A stretch of 64,000 nt of DNA, from NCBI GenBank assembly GCA_973895155.1, contig OZ316892.1, positions 1,922,001-1,986,000 of the forward strand. The letters are read 5' to 3'. Position 1 is the first letter of the stretch; each line of letters starts with the position of its first letter. The position numbers and the translations under genes were made by a program. The notes beneath the pieces are model-generated. The model searched no databases and was not told the origin of the DNA. It worked only from the letters and a program-made list of their open reading frames with translations. Shown piece by piece: positions 22,801 to 32,920 of the stretch. Source of the DNA: Marsupella aquatica. Taxonomy: Eukaryota; Marchantiophyta.

Positions 22801-23968
22801 TGAATGCTCCATCTCTTATGGTTGAGTACACTATTCACCACAGGACACGAGTGAGCAGTGGCGAGGCAAGGAATGGGACTTTTTATATGGGCAGGTGTGG
22901 TTTAATGACCAAGGTTTTGACTTCAACTCTCTCTAAAATCGAACTTCATCAACAACCCTACTTGTAATGCATTGATAGGTTGAAAAGAGGGTAGGGCAAA
23001 CGAGGACGTAAAAGAAAAAAACCGCGGAATAATCAGACCACTTGCAGAGCTTAGATCACCAGGCTATGGACAATCCTACCAAATAGAACTCATTAAAATG
23101 AAAACAAGCAAACATAACCGATACTGGCGACCAACACATGCCGAGTTGGGATACGTCGCACCATTCATAATAATCCTTGGTGCGTCTTGAACAGATTTGA
23201 CACAACCATGGAAGCCACGGTGAAGACTGATAGAGACGGTTTGAGGTAACTGTAATTTGACAAAATGCTTTTCGAAATAATATGGCCACTGACCACCAAA
23301 ATTACAATCCTGTACTGCTGTGGTGCTAAGAAAAATAGCCTACACTTTTGGTTTGTAAAGCCAAGGGAGCTGATAACAGAAACTACTGTATTCCCATGAC
23401 CTCTTTCTGGGAACGAGGTAGTGGCAGTAGTCCCCTTCTAGGATTAGTGAGACAACTGATTCATGTACAGCTCACCGAATGCATGAAATTCAACTTCCTC
23501 TGGAAAACTTGGGACGGAACACATGGGTGCCCACCATCCCATTCAAAATTTGGGAAAACTACGTGTCAAGATCAGGAACAGCAACCCTGCAACAGTGCAC
23601 GAAGTTGATGTTTTTGCATTGCCTATAATCTGTCTCGGCAACGATAGTGCACACCAAAGTAACCAGCTGAATCATAGCCCTAGTAATTTGGAAAAGCATC
23701 ATCTTCTATAGAACTCCTCCGTGATAAACTTGACCATGCTTCAAGTTGAAAGAAGCCCAAAGCCTGACTTTGATCCGTTGTTGCCTGATTCAAACAGACC
23801 AAGTCCAAACAAGACATATACAGTATCTATGTATATCTATGTGACATTAGGAGGAGTATTCCATACTTTTGAGATGATTCCAGGTAAAAATTGACAAGAT
23901 GGACCAAACGTGCAGGGAGTGACCTTAGCTAAGAATTCTTAAAGGAAAGGAGCGCAGGATCTGTGCCT
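19842..23968. other. Intergenic region between AP5M and the TOM1-like gene
   Basis: The region probably includes both 3' untranslated regions, because the two genes converge here. Short open frames near 20167-20511 (minus) and 22268-22803 (plus) show no recognisable domain or codon pattern. No repeats or RNA genes stand out. Confidence 0.4.
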
Positions 23969-25147
23969 TCAAGACGTTCCGCCCCTCTTGCCAAATATCA
24001 TTTCGTCTAAATCTGCCATCGCTTTGTCATCTCCTTGCGTAGAGAGAGGAGTGTGTTGCACCCTCTGCCCATAGTTCCGCACTAATGCATCCTCTCCTCC
24101 CCCCGTAAGAAGATCATCTTCGTCGAAAGCAGGAGCCACCGACCTGTTCACTTCAGTAGGAGTAGTTGCAGGCGTGGACTGGATGGGCGCAGCCGAATCA
24201 TCATATTTGGACAACACTTTGGCAAGCTCGTCGTTCAAATTCAGTGCCTCAAACAGGTTGGGATCGTTATCTCCTGCCCTCTGAATTATCCTCTGCAAAT
24301 TGAGCTGGGATTGTCGGCATTGCTCGACCAGAGTCTGTGTGATGTCATCCTTCAGGGCCTCTTGCTCGGGCGAGGAGCTCAAAACAGTGGACAAAAGCTC
24401 TACGCTGTTCCTCGCCACATCAAGAGTCTCCTTAACACTCGATGGGTCCGTTAGGTCGGGCTGGGGAGCTTCGTACGCGTCTCTCCACAGAGGCTGGGCA
24501 CTTCCTCCTCGTGATCCTCTTCCAGCTCCTGGAGAGACAGACTTTGCTGCGCCCGGAGGTGTGAAAATTGGAGCCAAACTCTCATTATCCCGACCCGGAA
24601 ACTTCACCCCTCTATTCTTTAAACTTTTGTAAGTCTCTTCGTAGATGGGCAAGTACCGGAGCTCGTCTGTGGACTCGCCCCACGCCTCGATGAGCTTGAG
24701 GGCCTTCTCGCGGCTCTCAATTGACGACTGGCGGTCGTCAATTAGCTTCACCATCTCATCCAAAACCCTCTCCGACGCCACCTCAGAAAAGAACTTGTCG
24801 CAATTCTTCACGCACGTCTCGAGCAGAATCAGGGACAGAAACTGTACCGTAGGCTGCTTAAAAATGAGGCGTTTCTTAATGGCTCGCACAGCATCAGTAC
24901 CAGTGATCTTCTCGTGGTTGACCTGATCGCAGAGGTCCAAGTTCCTGGCCCAGTCGGGCCCGTCTAGCGTCTCAGCCGTGGCCTCCTCAACGATCTTGTC
25001 CGCTGCCGTTCTGTCGGCAAGGAAGAGCTCCTTCATCTTCCCGCTCACTGTTGTCATTCGCTCGGACATCTTCCGAGCAAGGTCGGACCCCCCGACCTTT
25101 AATTTCTCGCCTACCGCGGAAACCTTCTCCTTAAAATTGTCCGACAT
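23969..25147 (-). CDS. TOM1-like (TOL) VHS-GAT protein, 392 aa
   Basis: This is a plant TOM1-like ubiquitin-binding adaptor, an ESCRT-0-like factor that gathers ubiquitinated plasma-membrane cargo for vacuolar degradation. After a helical N-terminus (residues 1-45) comes a VHS domain at about 46-180, with VEEATAETLDGPDWARNLDL, AIKKRLIFKQPTVQFLSL and ALKLIEAWGE. A GAT domain follows at about 232-315 (ARNSVELLSTVLSS, then LVEQCRQSQLNLQRII and LFEALNLNDEL). The tail is acidic and ends with an LDEMIFGKR-like motif. Its domain order and length resemble the shorter TOL proteins (the Arabidopsis TOL1/TOL2 type); paralogue identity is not resolved. The coding region has no intron. The start MSDNF has no competing upstream in-frame Met. 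Confidence 0.9.
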   Translation of the reverse strand: MSDNFKEKVSAVGEKLKVGGSDLARKMSERMTTVSGKMKELFLADRTAADKIVEEATAETLDGPDWARNLDLCDQVNHEKITGTDAVRAIKKRLIFKQPTVQFLSLILLETCVKNCDKFFSEVASERVLDEMVKLIDDRQSSIESREKALKLIEAWGESTDELRYLPIYEETYKSLKNRGVKFPGRDNESLAPIFTPPGAAKSVSPGAGRGSRGGSAQPLWRDAYEAPQPDLTDPSSVKETLDVARNSVELLSTVLSSSPEQEALKDDITQTLVEQCRQSQLNLQRIIQRAGDNDPNLFEALNLNDELAKVLSKYDDSAAPIQSTPATTPTEVNRSVAPAFDEDDLLTGGGEDALVRNYGQRVQHTPLSTQGDDKAMADLDEMIFGKRGGTS

Positions 25148-26200
25148 TTTGCTGTCCGTCTGTCTATCCTTCCCGTTCGCGTATCCCCCCTCCTCTGCCC
25201 TAGACCACCTTACTACCCTTCACTCGTCAGCGAATTTCTTCTCTGCGACCCCCTCCGCCCTCCCGATCAACGATAGAAAAAATTCCTACAGAAAAGCAAA
25301 GCAAACAGAGCAGCTCAAACAAAATTCATCGTCACTTCAGGCAGCGCTCCTCGCCGCTTTGCACAAAGTCCGCGCATAAACAGACAATCGCGGAACCCGA
25401 TCTCGCGAATTGCGAACACAGTGATGTTTCTCACCTTCTGTCTCGCCAATCCAAAAGTCCGGCTCGTGGTCGAAACCTCCACGCCGCTTCCTTCCCTCTC
25501 CCGGCTCGCTGCCTTTCACGGCCTCACCAGAAACTCCAGCAGCAGCGAGGAACGATATAATCAGCACACCCTGAGCGAGCGGAATCTCGCGATGATACCT
25601 CTGCTTTGCGGCAAGCTTGCTTCCCTCGGCCAGTCGACAAAGCCACCACCTCCCACCCTCTCCTTCTCTCCCTCGCTACGTGAGAAAAGCAGGCTGGAGT
25701 GAAGTCGAAGGCGACTAGGCCCTCAGAGGCTTCCAAAATTGAGCAACACCCTCCCTCAGAGGTCCGCACGCCGTGATCAATCAATCGATCACCCTGCACC
25801 CGACCGATCTCACTCTCTCGTCAACGAGCGAAACTACTCATCAGCAGCATCGGTGGGATTCGGTGCAGTCGACAATCCTCCGCTTCCTCTTCTTGTCGAG
25901 CTGCTACAGTTCGCAACTTTCTTGCTTGCTACAGGACTTGCTCGTCGCCCATGGTTGGGCTCTCGAGGTATGGAGCAAGCAGTAGTAGACTGGAACGCAA
26001 CGAGACGCAAAGCCCGGGCGCCGAGGAGCTCGGGAAGAGACGAAAGAGAGGAAAGGAAGGAAAGGGAGGAAAGGAAGGAAAGGAAGGAAGCCACGAAGGA
26101 AGGGACTCCAAAGGGAGGGAAGCGAGGATTCCGGTCTTGTACAGTCCAGCTTCGTTTGTACTTTGTAGTCGCGAAAATTGGTTTTTAAATGGCTGATGAA
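25148..26200. other. Upstream region of the TOM1-like gene
   Basis: This is CT-rich leader or promoter sequence followed by unassigned DNA. A purine tract of (GGAAAGGAAGGAA)-like repeats lies at 26038-26110. Several open frames on both strands are low in complexity and not supported. The higher GC content suggests a promoter or transcribed leader. Confidence 0.4.
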
Positions 26201-26204
26201 ACTG

Positions 26205-27025
26205 CGAAAGTCACTGAAAAGTAAGGTATGCGCCACTTTTGGCTGGAATTCGCAAGTCTTGGCTTTTTGTCTTTGATTATTCGATTAGCCACTTGTCTTC
26301 GCCACTTCAGGCTTTTTGTCTTTGATTGGATAAGCCACTTTGTGGAAGCAATGGGGAAATGCAGGATATCTGTGTGTAACCATTTTCTGGAGTTCTTTGT
26401 TATTTCCATAATTTGATGCCCAGAAAACTAGTTGAGTTCCTTGTTATTTCCATAATTTATTGCAAGAAAACTAGTTCTCCGTGTGTACTGCGTTTAACCA
26501 TTTCTGGAGTTCCTTGTTATTTCCATAATTTAATGCCCAAAAACTAGTTGAGTTCCTTGTTATTTCCATAACATACTTCCCAAAAACTAGTGAAAACTAT
26601 TTCTTCATGTGTAACCATTTCTGGAGTTCCTTGTTATTTCCATAATTTATAGCCAAAAAGCTCGTGATATGTAAAGAAGTCTGAGCTGGGGTTCTATTCT
26701 GAACTCTACTCTTAAACTGCAGAAGTCACTGAAAAGTATGTGCTACTTTCGGCTAAAATTTACAAGTCTTTGCCACTTCAGGCTTTTTGTCTTTGATTAG
26801 AGACTTCTGTAAATGCCGAAATGGAGGTGTGAGGCTATCCGAGTGTAACCATTTCGAAATGACTTTGTTATTTCCATTATTTATTGCCAAAAAACTCTCG
26901 ATCTGTAAAGACGGTCTAAACTCTACTGTTAAACTGCAGAAGTCACTGAAAAGTATGCACCACTTTTGGCTAAATTTGGCATGTCTTGGCCACTTCAGGC
27001 CTTTTGTCTTTGATTAGCAAGTTTC
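26205..27025 (+). repeat. Nested tandem repeats
   Basis: Two repeat types interleave. One is GAGTTCCTTGTTATTTCCAT (then AATTTA and .CCCA.AAAACTAGTT), with about seven diverged copies between 26390 and 26900. The other is a longer unit with CACTGAAAAGTA, CCACTTTTGGCT, then CCACTTCAGGC.TTTTGTCTT, present at 26205, 26715 and 26940. This is a decaying higher-order tandem array without coding content. Confidence 0.7.
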
Positions 27026-27283
27026 CTACCGAGCCACCACAGGGCCCACTGATCACAATCTGATGGTTATCTTCAAATCTCGGGAGATCTAATGGTCCAA
27101 AATTCATTTAGAAACATCTGATGAGGAATCTATTGAGTATTTTAAACCACCTTAAATTACCTTGGTACAGTGGGTGCAAAGAAGAAGCAATCTTAAGTCT
27201 AGTGTACAGTCCAGCACTGTACAACACCAGCTAGGCCGCCCCAATTGCATGCTTGCTGAATGCTGATTGTGCCCCTTCACTAA

Positions 27284-27919
27284 GAGCATCCCCATGGGGC
27301 AAACTATTCAGAAGCCTGCCTCAGGCTCTTTGGCAAAATGAGTGGCACCCAAGTCATCTTTGGCAGTTTGTGCCCAGAATGAAAACCCACCCATTGTGAA
27401 ACCTGAGCTAACAACATGTGCAACAGGAGTTGCAAGTCTGGAGCCTGGGTTCCAATTTTCCACTGGCTGGTGGGGATAATAAATAACCATTTTAGTGAGC
27501 ACCTCTCACTTGAGTCATTGCTGGCCCAGCATCCCCCGCCAGCGGTTGGGATCAGAGTTTCCTTTTGCATTTTGGGCTGGGGGCAAATTATGGCACTCTG
27601 AAGCCTCCGATTAGAAAGTAGTTTGTACGAGGACAGTATGACTATTAGATCTAAGTGCGACCATGAGATTTATGAATGGTCACATCCGGATGATTGATTT
27701 TGGCAATACATCACTAAGTTTCTTTTAAACCTCTTTGTATCATTAGCAAGGCATACTACCATTAGATTTATGTATGGTCACATCTGGAACATTGATTTTG
27801 GCAAATAAATCAATAAGTTCCTTTAAAACCTCTTTGTATCATTAGCAAGGCACTTCACCTGATTGCAAATGTGCGAATTTAGGAAATGTGGACAGAAAGG
27901 AATACTGGCGGGGATGCTC
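27284..27919. mobile_element. MITE-like element with GAGCATCCCC ends
   Basis: The segment starts GAGCATCCCC and ends with its exact reverse complement GGGGATGCTC, giving 10-bp perfect terminal inverted repeats around 636 bp. Flanking trinucleotides are TAA (left) and TAG (right), a near match to a 3-bp TWA-type duplication of PIF/Harbinger-like MITEs. No transposase is present. A direct duplication (27645-27852) makes up the right third. Confidence 0.5.
27645..27852 (+). repeat. Direct duplication, ~100 bp units
   Basis: Two copies share GATTTATG.ATGGTCACATC, ATTGATTTTGGCAA and AACCTCTTTGTATCATTAGC, ending AAGGCA. They lie inside the MITE-like element. Confidence 0.85.
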
Positions 27920-28156
27920 TAGTAGTAGTAATAAGTCCTTGAGAAGGACTCGTGAAAGGGAGGGCCGGGAGCTGGCGGATCCCAGGAATTGGGCTTGGGG
28001 ACATAGGGCTTGTCCCTTGTGAGCCGGTTGACAAGGAGTACCAAGAATGGGTGGGGCCTCCTCATCCTCCCCCTTCCTCCTGCGACGGCGAGAAGAATCA
28101 GCAGCTTTCTCACTCTTTCGCTTTCTATCATTCTTCTTCGCTCGATGAGATGCCAT
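27920..28156 (-). CDS. Possible exon of an unknown basic protein
   Basis: An open frame starts with Met at 28156 (MASHRAKKNDRKRKSEK) and runs leftward through a lysine/arginine-rich stretch (RRRRRKGEDEE) into a proline/serine-rich part. It then meets the end of the MITE-like element at 27919, where it is lost. It could be the first exon of a gene whose downstream part lies elsewhere or was cut off, or it could be chance. I recognise no domain. The confidence is low because no second exon was found. Confidence 0.2.
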
Positions 28157-28219
28157 AGCCCCGACCTCGAGAGTGGAGAGAAACCAAACATTGCTGCGCG
28201 ATCGATCGGGACAGACCAT

Positions 28220-29830
28220 GGTGAGGAGAGGCGAACTTTACGCCAGACTGATGAAGAGCGTGACCTAAGCAGAAAAATGAGGGACTGGAAAGTAAAGTAC
28301 CGTAGAGTAGACGTCAGGCGCGACCAAATCTGCTAAAGAGACAAACTGCACTGCAAAAGACAGAGAATGACCGAGCCTGATTGTAAACCAGGCCTGTGAC
28401 CAGACCTACATAGTCATGTGTCCCAAGCAGCTTATTTTTTAGGCGCGAATTTTCACCAAATTACACCTCCCCAAAAGGGTTTGGTCAATTTTGGCTGAAA
28501 TTCCATATATTCTTTGCATGCCATGCGCCATTTTCCCACCAATCATGGTCCCCATTTGCCAGAATCTAATAGTCTTCCATAAATCTAGGGATATTTGACG
28601 GTCAGGATATAATCCAGGAAAAACTTATAAGAATATTCCTAGCATCTCCTCCCTTAGAGCACTTGACATTCGCCACACTGGTTAAAAACAAAAAACCTGA
28701 AAAAACACACTGGTCCCACATCAAAAATAATCTCACATAAAAAATGTGACTGTATAATTATGGTGTAAGATGTCAATCCATACCATGAGAACCCAATTAT
28801 TCTCTTTTTAAATCATTGAGAGTTATAATATTGGGTCTGCCAATAGTGGTTTCATGAACAAATCATGCCAACCAGCCCCTTGTGCCCACCTCCCCATGAC
28901 CAAAGTAGGCAGGGGAATTGAATTTTAGAAATCCTCAAATGAATCTTTCTCTTGGGGAATGGAGGGGCCCTTTACCATTTTGGTTAGTTGTTCCAGGTGC
29001 TTATTATGGAAGGAAAGTTAGCCAAGCATGGTCCAGTTCCAAAACTAGTCACACATGGGTCTGCTGCTAGACTCATGCTATAGTACACATGAGCCATTCC
29101 AATAGAGTGACACTAGAGTCACACAGACACAGCAGCAGCCTGACAAATTCCCGTTGGAGAAAGCTGTGGGAGTGGCCACTCCAATCCACTCCACAAACCA
29201 GATTGGTGGGATGGCATATCCTCTGCCATAGCTGTTACACCAACAGAGAGGCCTTAGTTGGGGGAGTAGCAGATGGTGTCTGCCATCGCTGCAAGAACAT
29301 GAAGAAACAAAAGATCTAACAAATCTTAAGAGTTGGTTTAGATATCTTGCTTTGAATTATTTTTTATTAATTGCCCCTGCAGAAAAGGTGCTGTATAACT
29401 CAATCTTTATGTTTTTCTTGTTTGAGAGAACGGAATCAAACCCACCAGAGCAGTAAATCGAAGAGGCAAGACAACTTTTATGTTCTAGTAAACTATCATT
29501 TTCTGGGGGATGCTTACTTTCTTGGTTGATAAGGCGTGTCTTCCTTTTTGTGTCTTGTTATTACCTGCACAGAAGACACACACCTTTTGTGTTCCCTGAA
29601 TATTATTGTTACTACTTTCCAAGAGCACTCAATGGGCTTTCCTTTTATCAATGCCAACCTTGTGACCCCCTTTGAAGGCATTGCATTTTAGTGTGCATTA
29701 GTGTCTAAGTTGCAAGCTTCCAACAAAGATATGATGACTAGAAGAAGGTAATGGAGAGGTTCCTTTATCTCTAGCTTGAAGGTTGTGATTATTAGCTCAG
29801 CTCAATCAACCATATTTTCTTGTCATGAAA
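28220..29830. other. Intergenic, nothing recognised
   Basis: This is AT-rich sequence with scattered short open frames and no visible domain, RNA gene or clear repeat. Confidence 0.4.
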
Positions 29831-29835
29831 GTTAT

Positions 29836-30055
29836 GTGACTATACAGCACTTACAATCTTCTTTTTTTAATTAGAACTTGTTGATAAAAGTTCCAAATGT
29901 AGGTTTCAAGTCAAGTTTCTCTTGGTCACTCTCTGCGCTCTAGTGTGACTATACAGCACTTACAAGCTCTTTTTTTTAATTAGAACTTGTTGTTCAAAGT
30001 TCCAAATGTAGGTTTCAAGTCAAGTTTCTGTTGGTCACTCTTTGCACTCTAGTGC
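29836..30055 (+). repeat. Direct tandem duplication, period 109 bp
   Basis: Two nearly identical units run from GTGACTATACAGCACTTACA through TTAATTAGAACTTGTTG to GGTTTCAAGTCAAGTTTCT and CACTCTAGT. The identity suggests a recent event. Confidence 0.9.
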
Positions 30056-30179
30056 CCAGTGAAAACTTTACTTTGCTTTACAAGATATTTTCATGTAGGT
30101 TAAGAATCATTTTCAGCCACATATACTAAATCCTCCAAATGTTTAAACCCAAGTTTTTGTTTGTTTGCTGGGGAAGAGT

Positions 30180-30197
30180 GGGGGGGGGGGGGGGGGG
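30180..30197 (+). repeat. Poly-G tract (18 bp)
   Basis: An uninterrupted run of 18 G residues follows GGGAAGAGTG. It is a slippage-prone homopolymer and its length may be inexact. Confidence 0.9.
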
Positions 30198-30556
30198 CGC
30201 AAGGGGAAGGGAAGTCCCAAAGATCCAGACAAGCTTGAACTGTGTTAGAAATGATTCTTGCAATTTGCATAAGGCCAAGGGTAATCTTACTTGATTTTAG
30301 TCGACACAAACAATAAGTGCAATCCGTTTTGGCAGCACTAGCAATATTATGATTTTCTCTGGTTATCTCTGTTAAGAGTAATTTGAAAGTACAACTTTAC
30401 GGTAGTATGGTTCAGAAATGAACCGGATGGCTTGCTTTTGTCTCGCTAGTGTTGAGTATTGTTAAGAACTGGGCTTGAACAAAGCAAAAGCACCTACAGG
30501 CCAGCCATGAGCCTAGAACCAAGAGGGCCCAGGTTCAATACTCCCTCCACACACAA

Positions 30557-30600
30557 AGTGGTGTGTATGTGTGTTTTTGTGTGTGGTGTAGCGGTGTGAG
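30557..30600 (+). repeat. GT-rich microsatellite
   Basis: This is an imperfect (GT)n stretch interrupted by TATGT and TTTTT. Confidence 0.8.
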
Positions 30601-32920
30601 TCATGGTTTCTCTTAAGCCCCTGGCTGGTCAGCTTTGGGACCCTGGTTTAATCCTTGCTCTCGCCTTTTCTGGGTCCCCTTTTGGTTATCCTATGGAGGC
30701 ACATGCTCCAAAGTTGATAGTCTATCCTCAGCTGGATGGGTTTGCTTTTGGTTTCAAGGGCAAAATAATTAAGTTTAATTGAAAGGAAGTGAGGAAAGCA
30801 AGAACAAAAGGCAAACATGCAAACCAGGAAGCTTCAAAGCCAAGTAATATGTTCCCAAGTGCAGTAGGTACAAAATGGATCACCCTAACCCCTCTGCCAA
30901 CGATTTTCACAAAGATGGTTTCTAAAAATAGATTCCTTCCAATTCTAAGTAGTACTATCACACAACAAAAACATATTATTTTGATGCTTTATATAATAAA
31001 GATAAGATATACACGTTATCCTGTTGTTTCCTTTCCCCTTTTTCCTTTTAGTATTAACTAATACTAAAGTGTTTCAGGTTGAGCAGTCTTGAGTAAAGTG
31101 TGCGAGACACTTGACTTGGCTTAGGCATTCAGTATTCTTTGTAGGGCTGGGGCTGTTAGGCTTAAGGTTTCTAGACAATTTCTCTCTGCGACCCTCCAAT
31201 GTGATTTACTGGTGAGCGTTACCAGGATTCAGTTTGTTCCTCCGTAAGGTTTCGTTCTTTGGCCGGTGTTGGGGACTCTTGGTTTTTGTTGTTGCTCTTA
31301 GCTCTTCTTGGGTATTCCCCTGGATTTCCCCCTTTTGTTAGTCTCCGGTCTTTGGGATCCCGTCTCCAGATTAGGTGCTTGTTGTTCATTGGCAGCATGA
31401 TATGTACTTACTCAAATTACTAAAGCTGTTTAGGACATACCATTAAAATCAAATATGATTTCTGTCTTGCACGGTCACAGAATAGAACACATGAAATCAT
31501 ATGCTCCCTACACATCGATTGTCAACCATTGTGGTGTGGTCTTGAGATGTTAGTTGACAATATTGTGTTTTCGGTCTAAAATAAGGAACAAAACATCTTT
31601 CGATTCTACTTTAGGGTTTAAAGCGGCAACAATAAGATAAGATCAACAATAATTTCTCTATCTTCGTGCACTGTTGCGCATCCAAATCTGGAGTGAGGGT
31701 CACACTGATTGATGAACATAGACTAGTGTTAACTATCCTAACAGATGTAGTTGATAGAGCAAAATCATGAGCCCGATCATAAGCAGTCTGATCTGCAGAA
31801 GCACGATCCATACAAGAATTGAGATTTACAAGGATTCGTATTCGTGCGCTACCGTGTTGCATATATTCAAGGTTTGACAGATTATTTCTGGGAAAAAGTT
31901 TACTAGTGATCTACCATGATGCATACCTGCAAAATATTGCAACGCAAAGACGAGACTTTAACTTTGGAAAGGTATGAGAGAAACTGCAACGCTTGGTAGC
32001 ACATATATATCATTTGCTGATGACTAGAAAGAGGCTGGAGTAAATTGAAAGCCTCTTGCTTCTTTAGACTATAAGAACCAGGACGCACCAATAGATGAAT
32101 CACATCTGCCATCATTGCAGCCGTAGAAATGAAGTCTTCTTCACTTGATTGTGTTTGTTAACTGAAGAAAAACCTTCACAGTCAGAACGTACAGTCAGAA
32201 CGTACAAAACGGCAGACGATTCTTAGCCTGGTTCTTCACGGAACAAAAATCACAGCCCCAATTCGAGGCCAGTGACTTTTCATACATTCAGAAAAAAACT
32301 GCTGATTTCAAGGGCGTCAGCCTCAGGTTGCCAAGATCACTATGACTGCAGCTCTGAACAATAAGCGGACCATCATTTAGCTACCTTTCCAGATAAGTTA
32401 TCTAGTTCTTGTTTGCTTTCATGCAATATAATTGGAGCACTTGTTCACCAGTTTAAGGCTTGCTCCTTTCAGTGACTTTCCTTTTCACCATGGTACACAT
32501 GACTCTTCTTACCATAGTAAACAACTTTCTATCCTCGGAACCGAAATTGAATCACATATCCAATACGGACTTTCTAAACCAGAAAATTCGTTGTCTGTTT
32601 TAAGTGTCCCCTTCGAAGTTACCATTTAGCACAGTACAAAACTTTGGAAAAATGTAGTGACGACACCAGAGAGAACCCAACGAGAGACCCCGGCAGGAGG
32701 GGACTTCCTTCCCTTATATCAAAGTGGCTGAGAAGAATGGGGTGAGGTAGCCCAGTACTGAATAGGCATTCACCTTCAACGTCTGGATTGAAGTTGAGCC
32801 ACTCGCTCTTGCACAGCCCTTCGTGCGAAAAGGAAGGAGGAGGATGGTCGGGGGTCCAATTCTTGCTCCGTGAACTCGTGGACTTAAATTGTCTTTCGGA
32901 ACGACCCTACTATTCAAGTA
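30601..32920. other. Intergenic region downstream of the PPR gene
   Basis: The last few hundred bases before 32920 are probably the 3' untranslated region of the minus-strand PPR gene. I found no other gene or repeat. Confidence 0.4.

Noticed and set aside
25739-26236. Open frames of 60-149 residues on both strands
   Set aside because: The sequence is low-complexity purine/pyrimidine tract (GGAAAGGAAGG); no domain or splice-supported structure was seen.
30510-30690. GGTTCAATACTCC and GTTTAATCC, like tRNA B boxes, suggesting a SINE or tRNA
   Set aside because: No matching A box, cloverleaf or poly-A tail could be placed at the right spacing.
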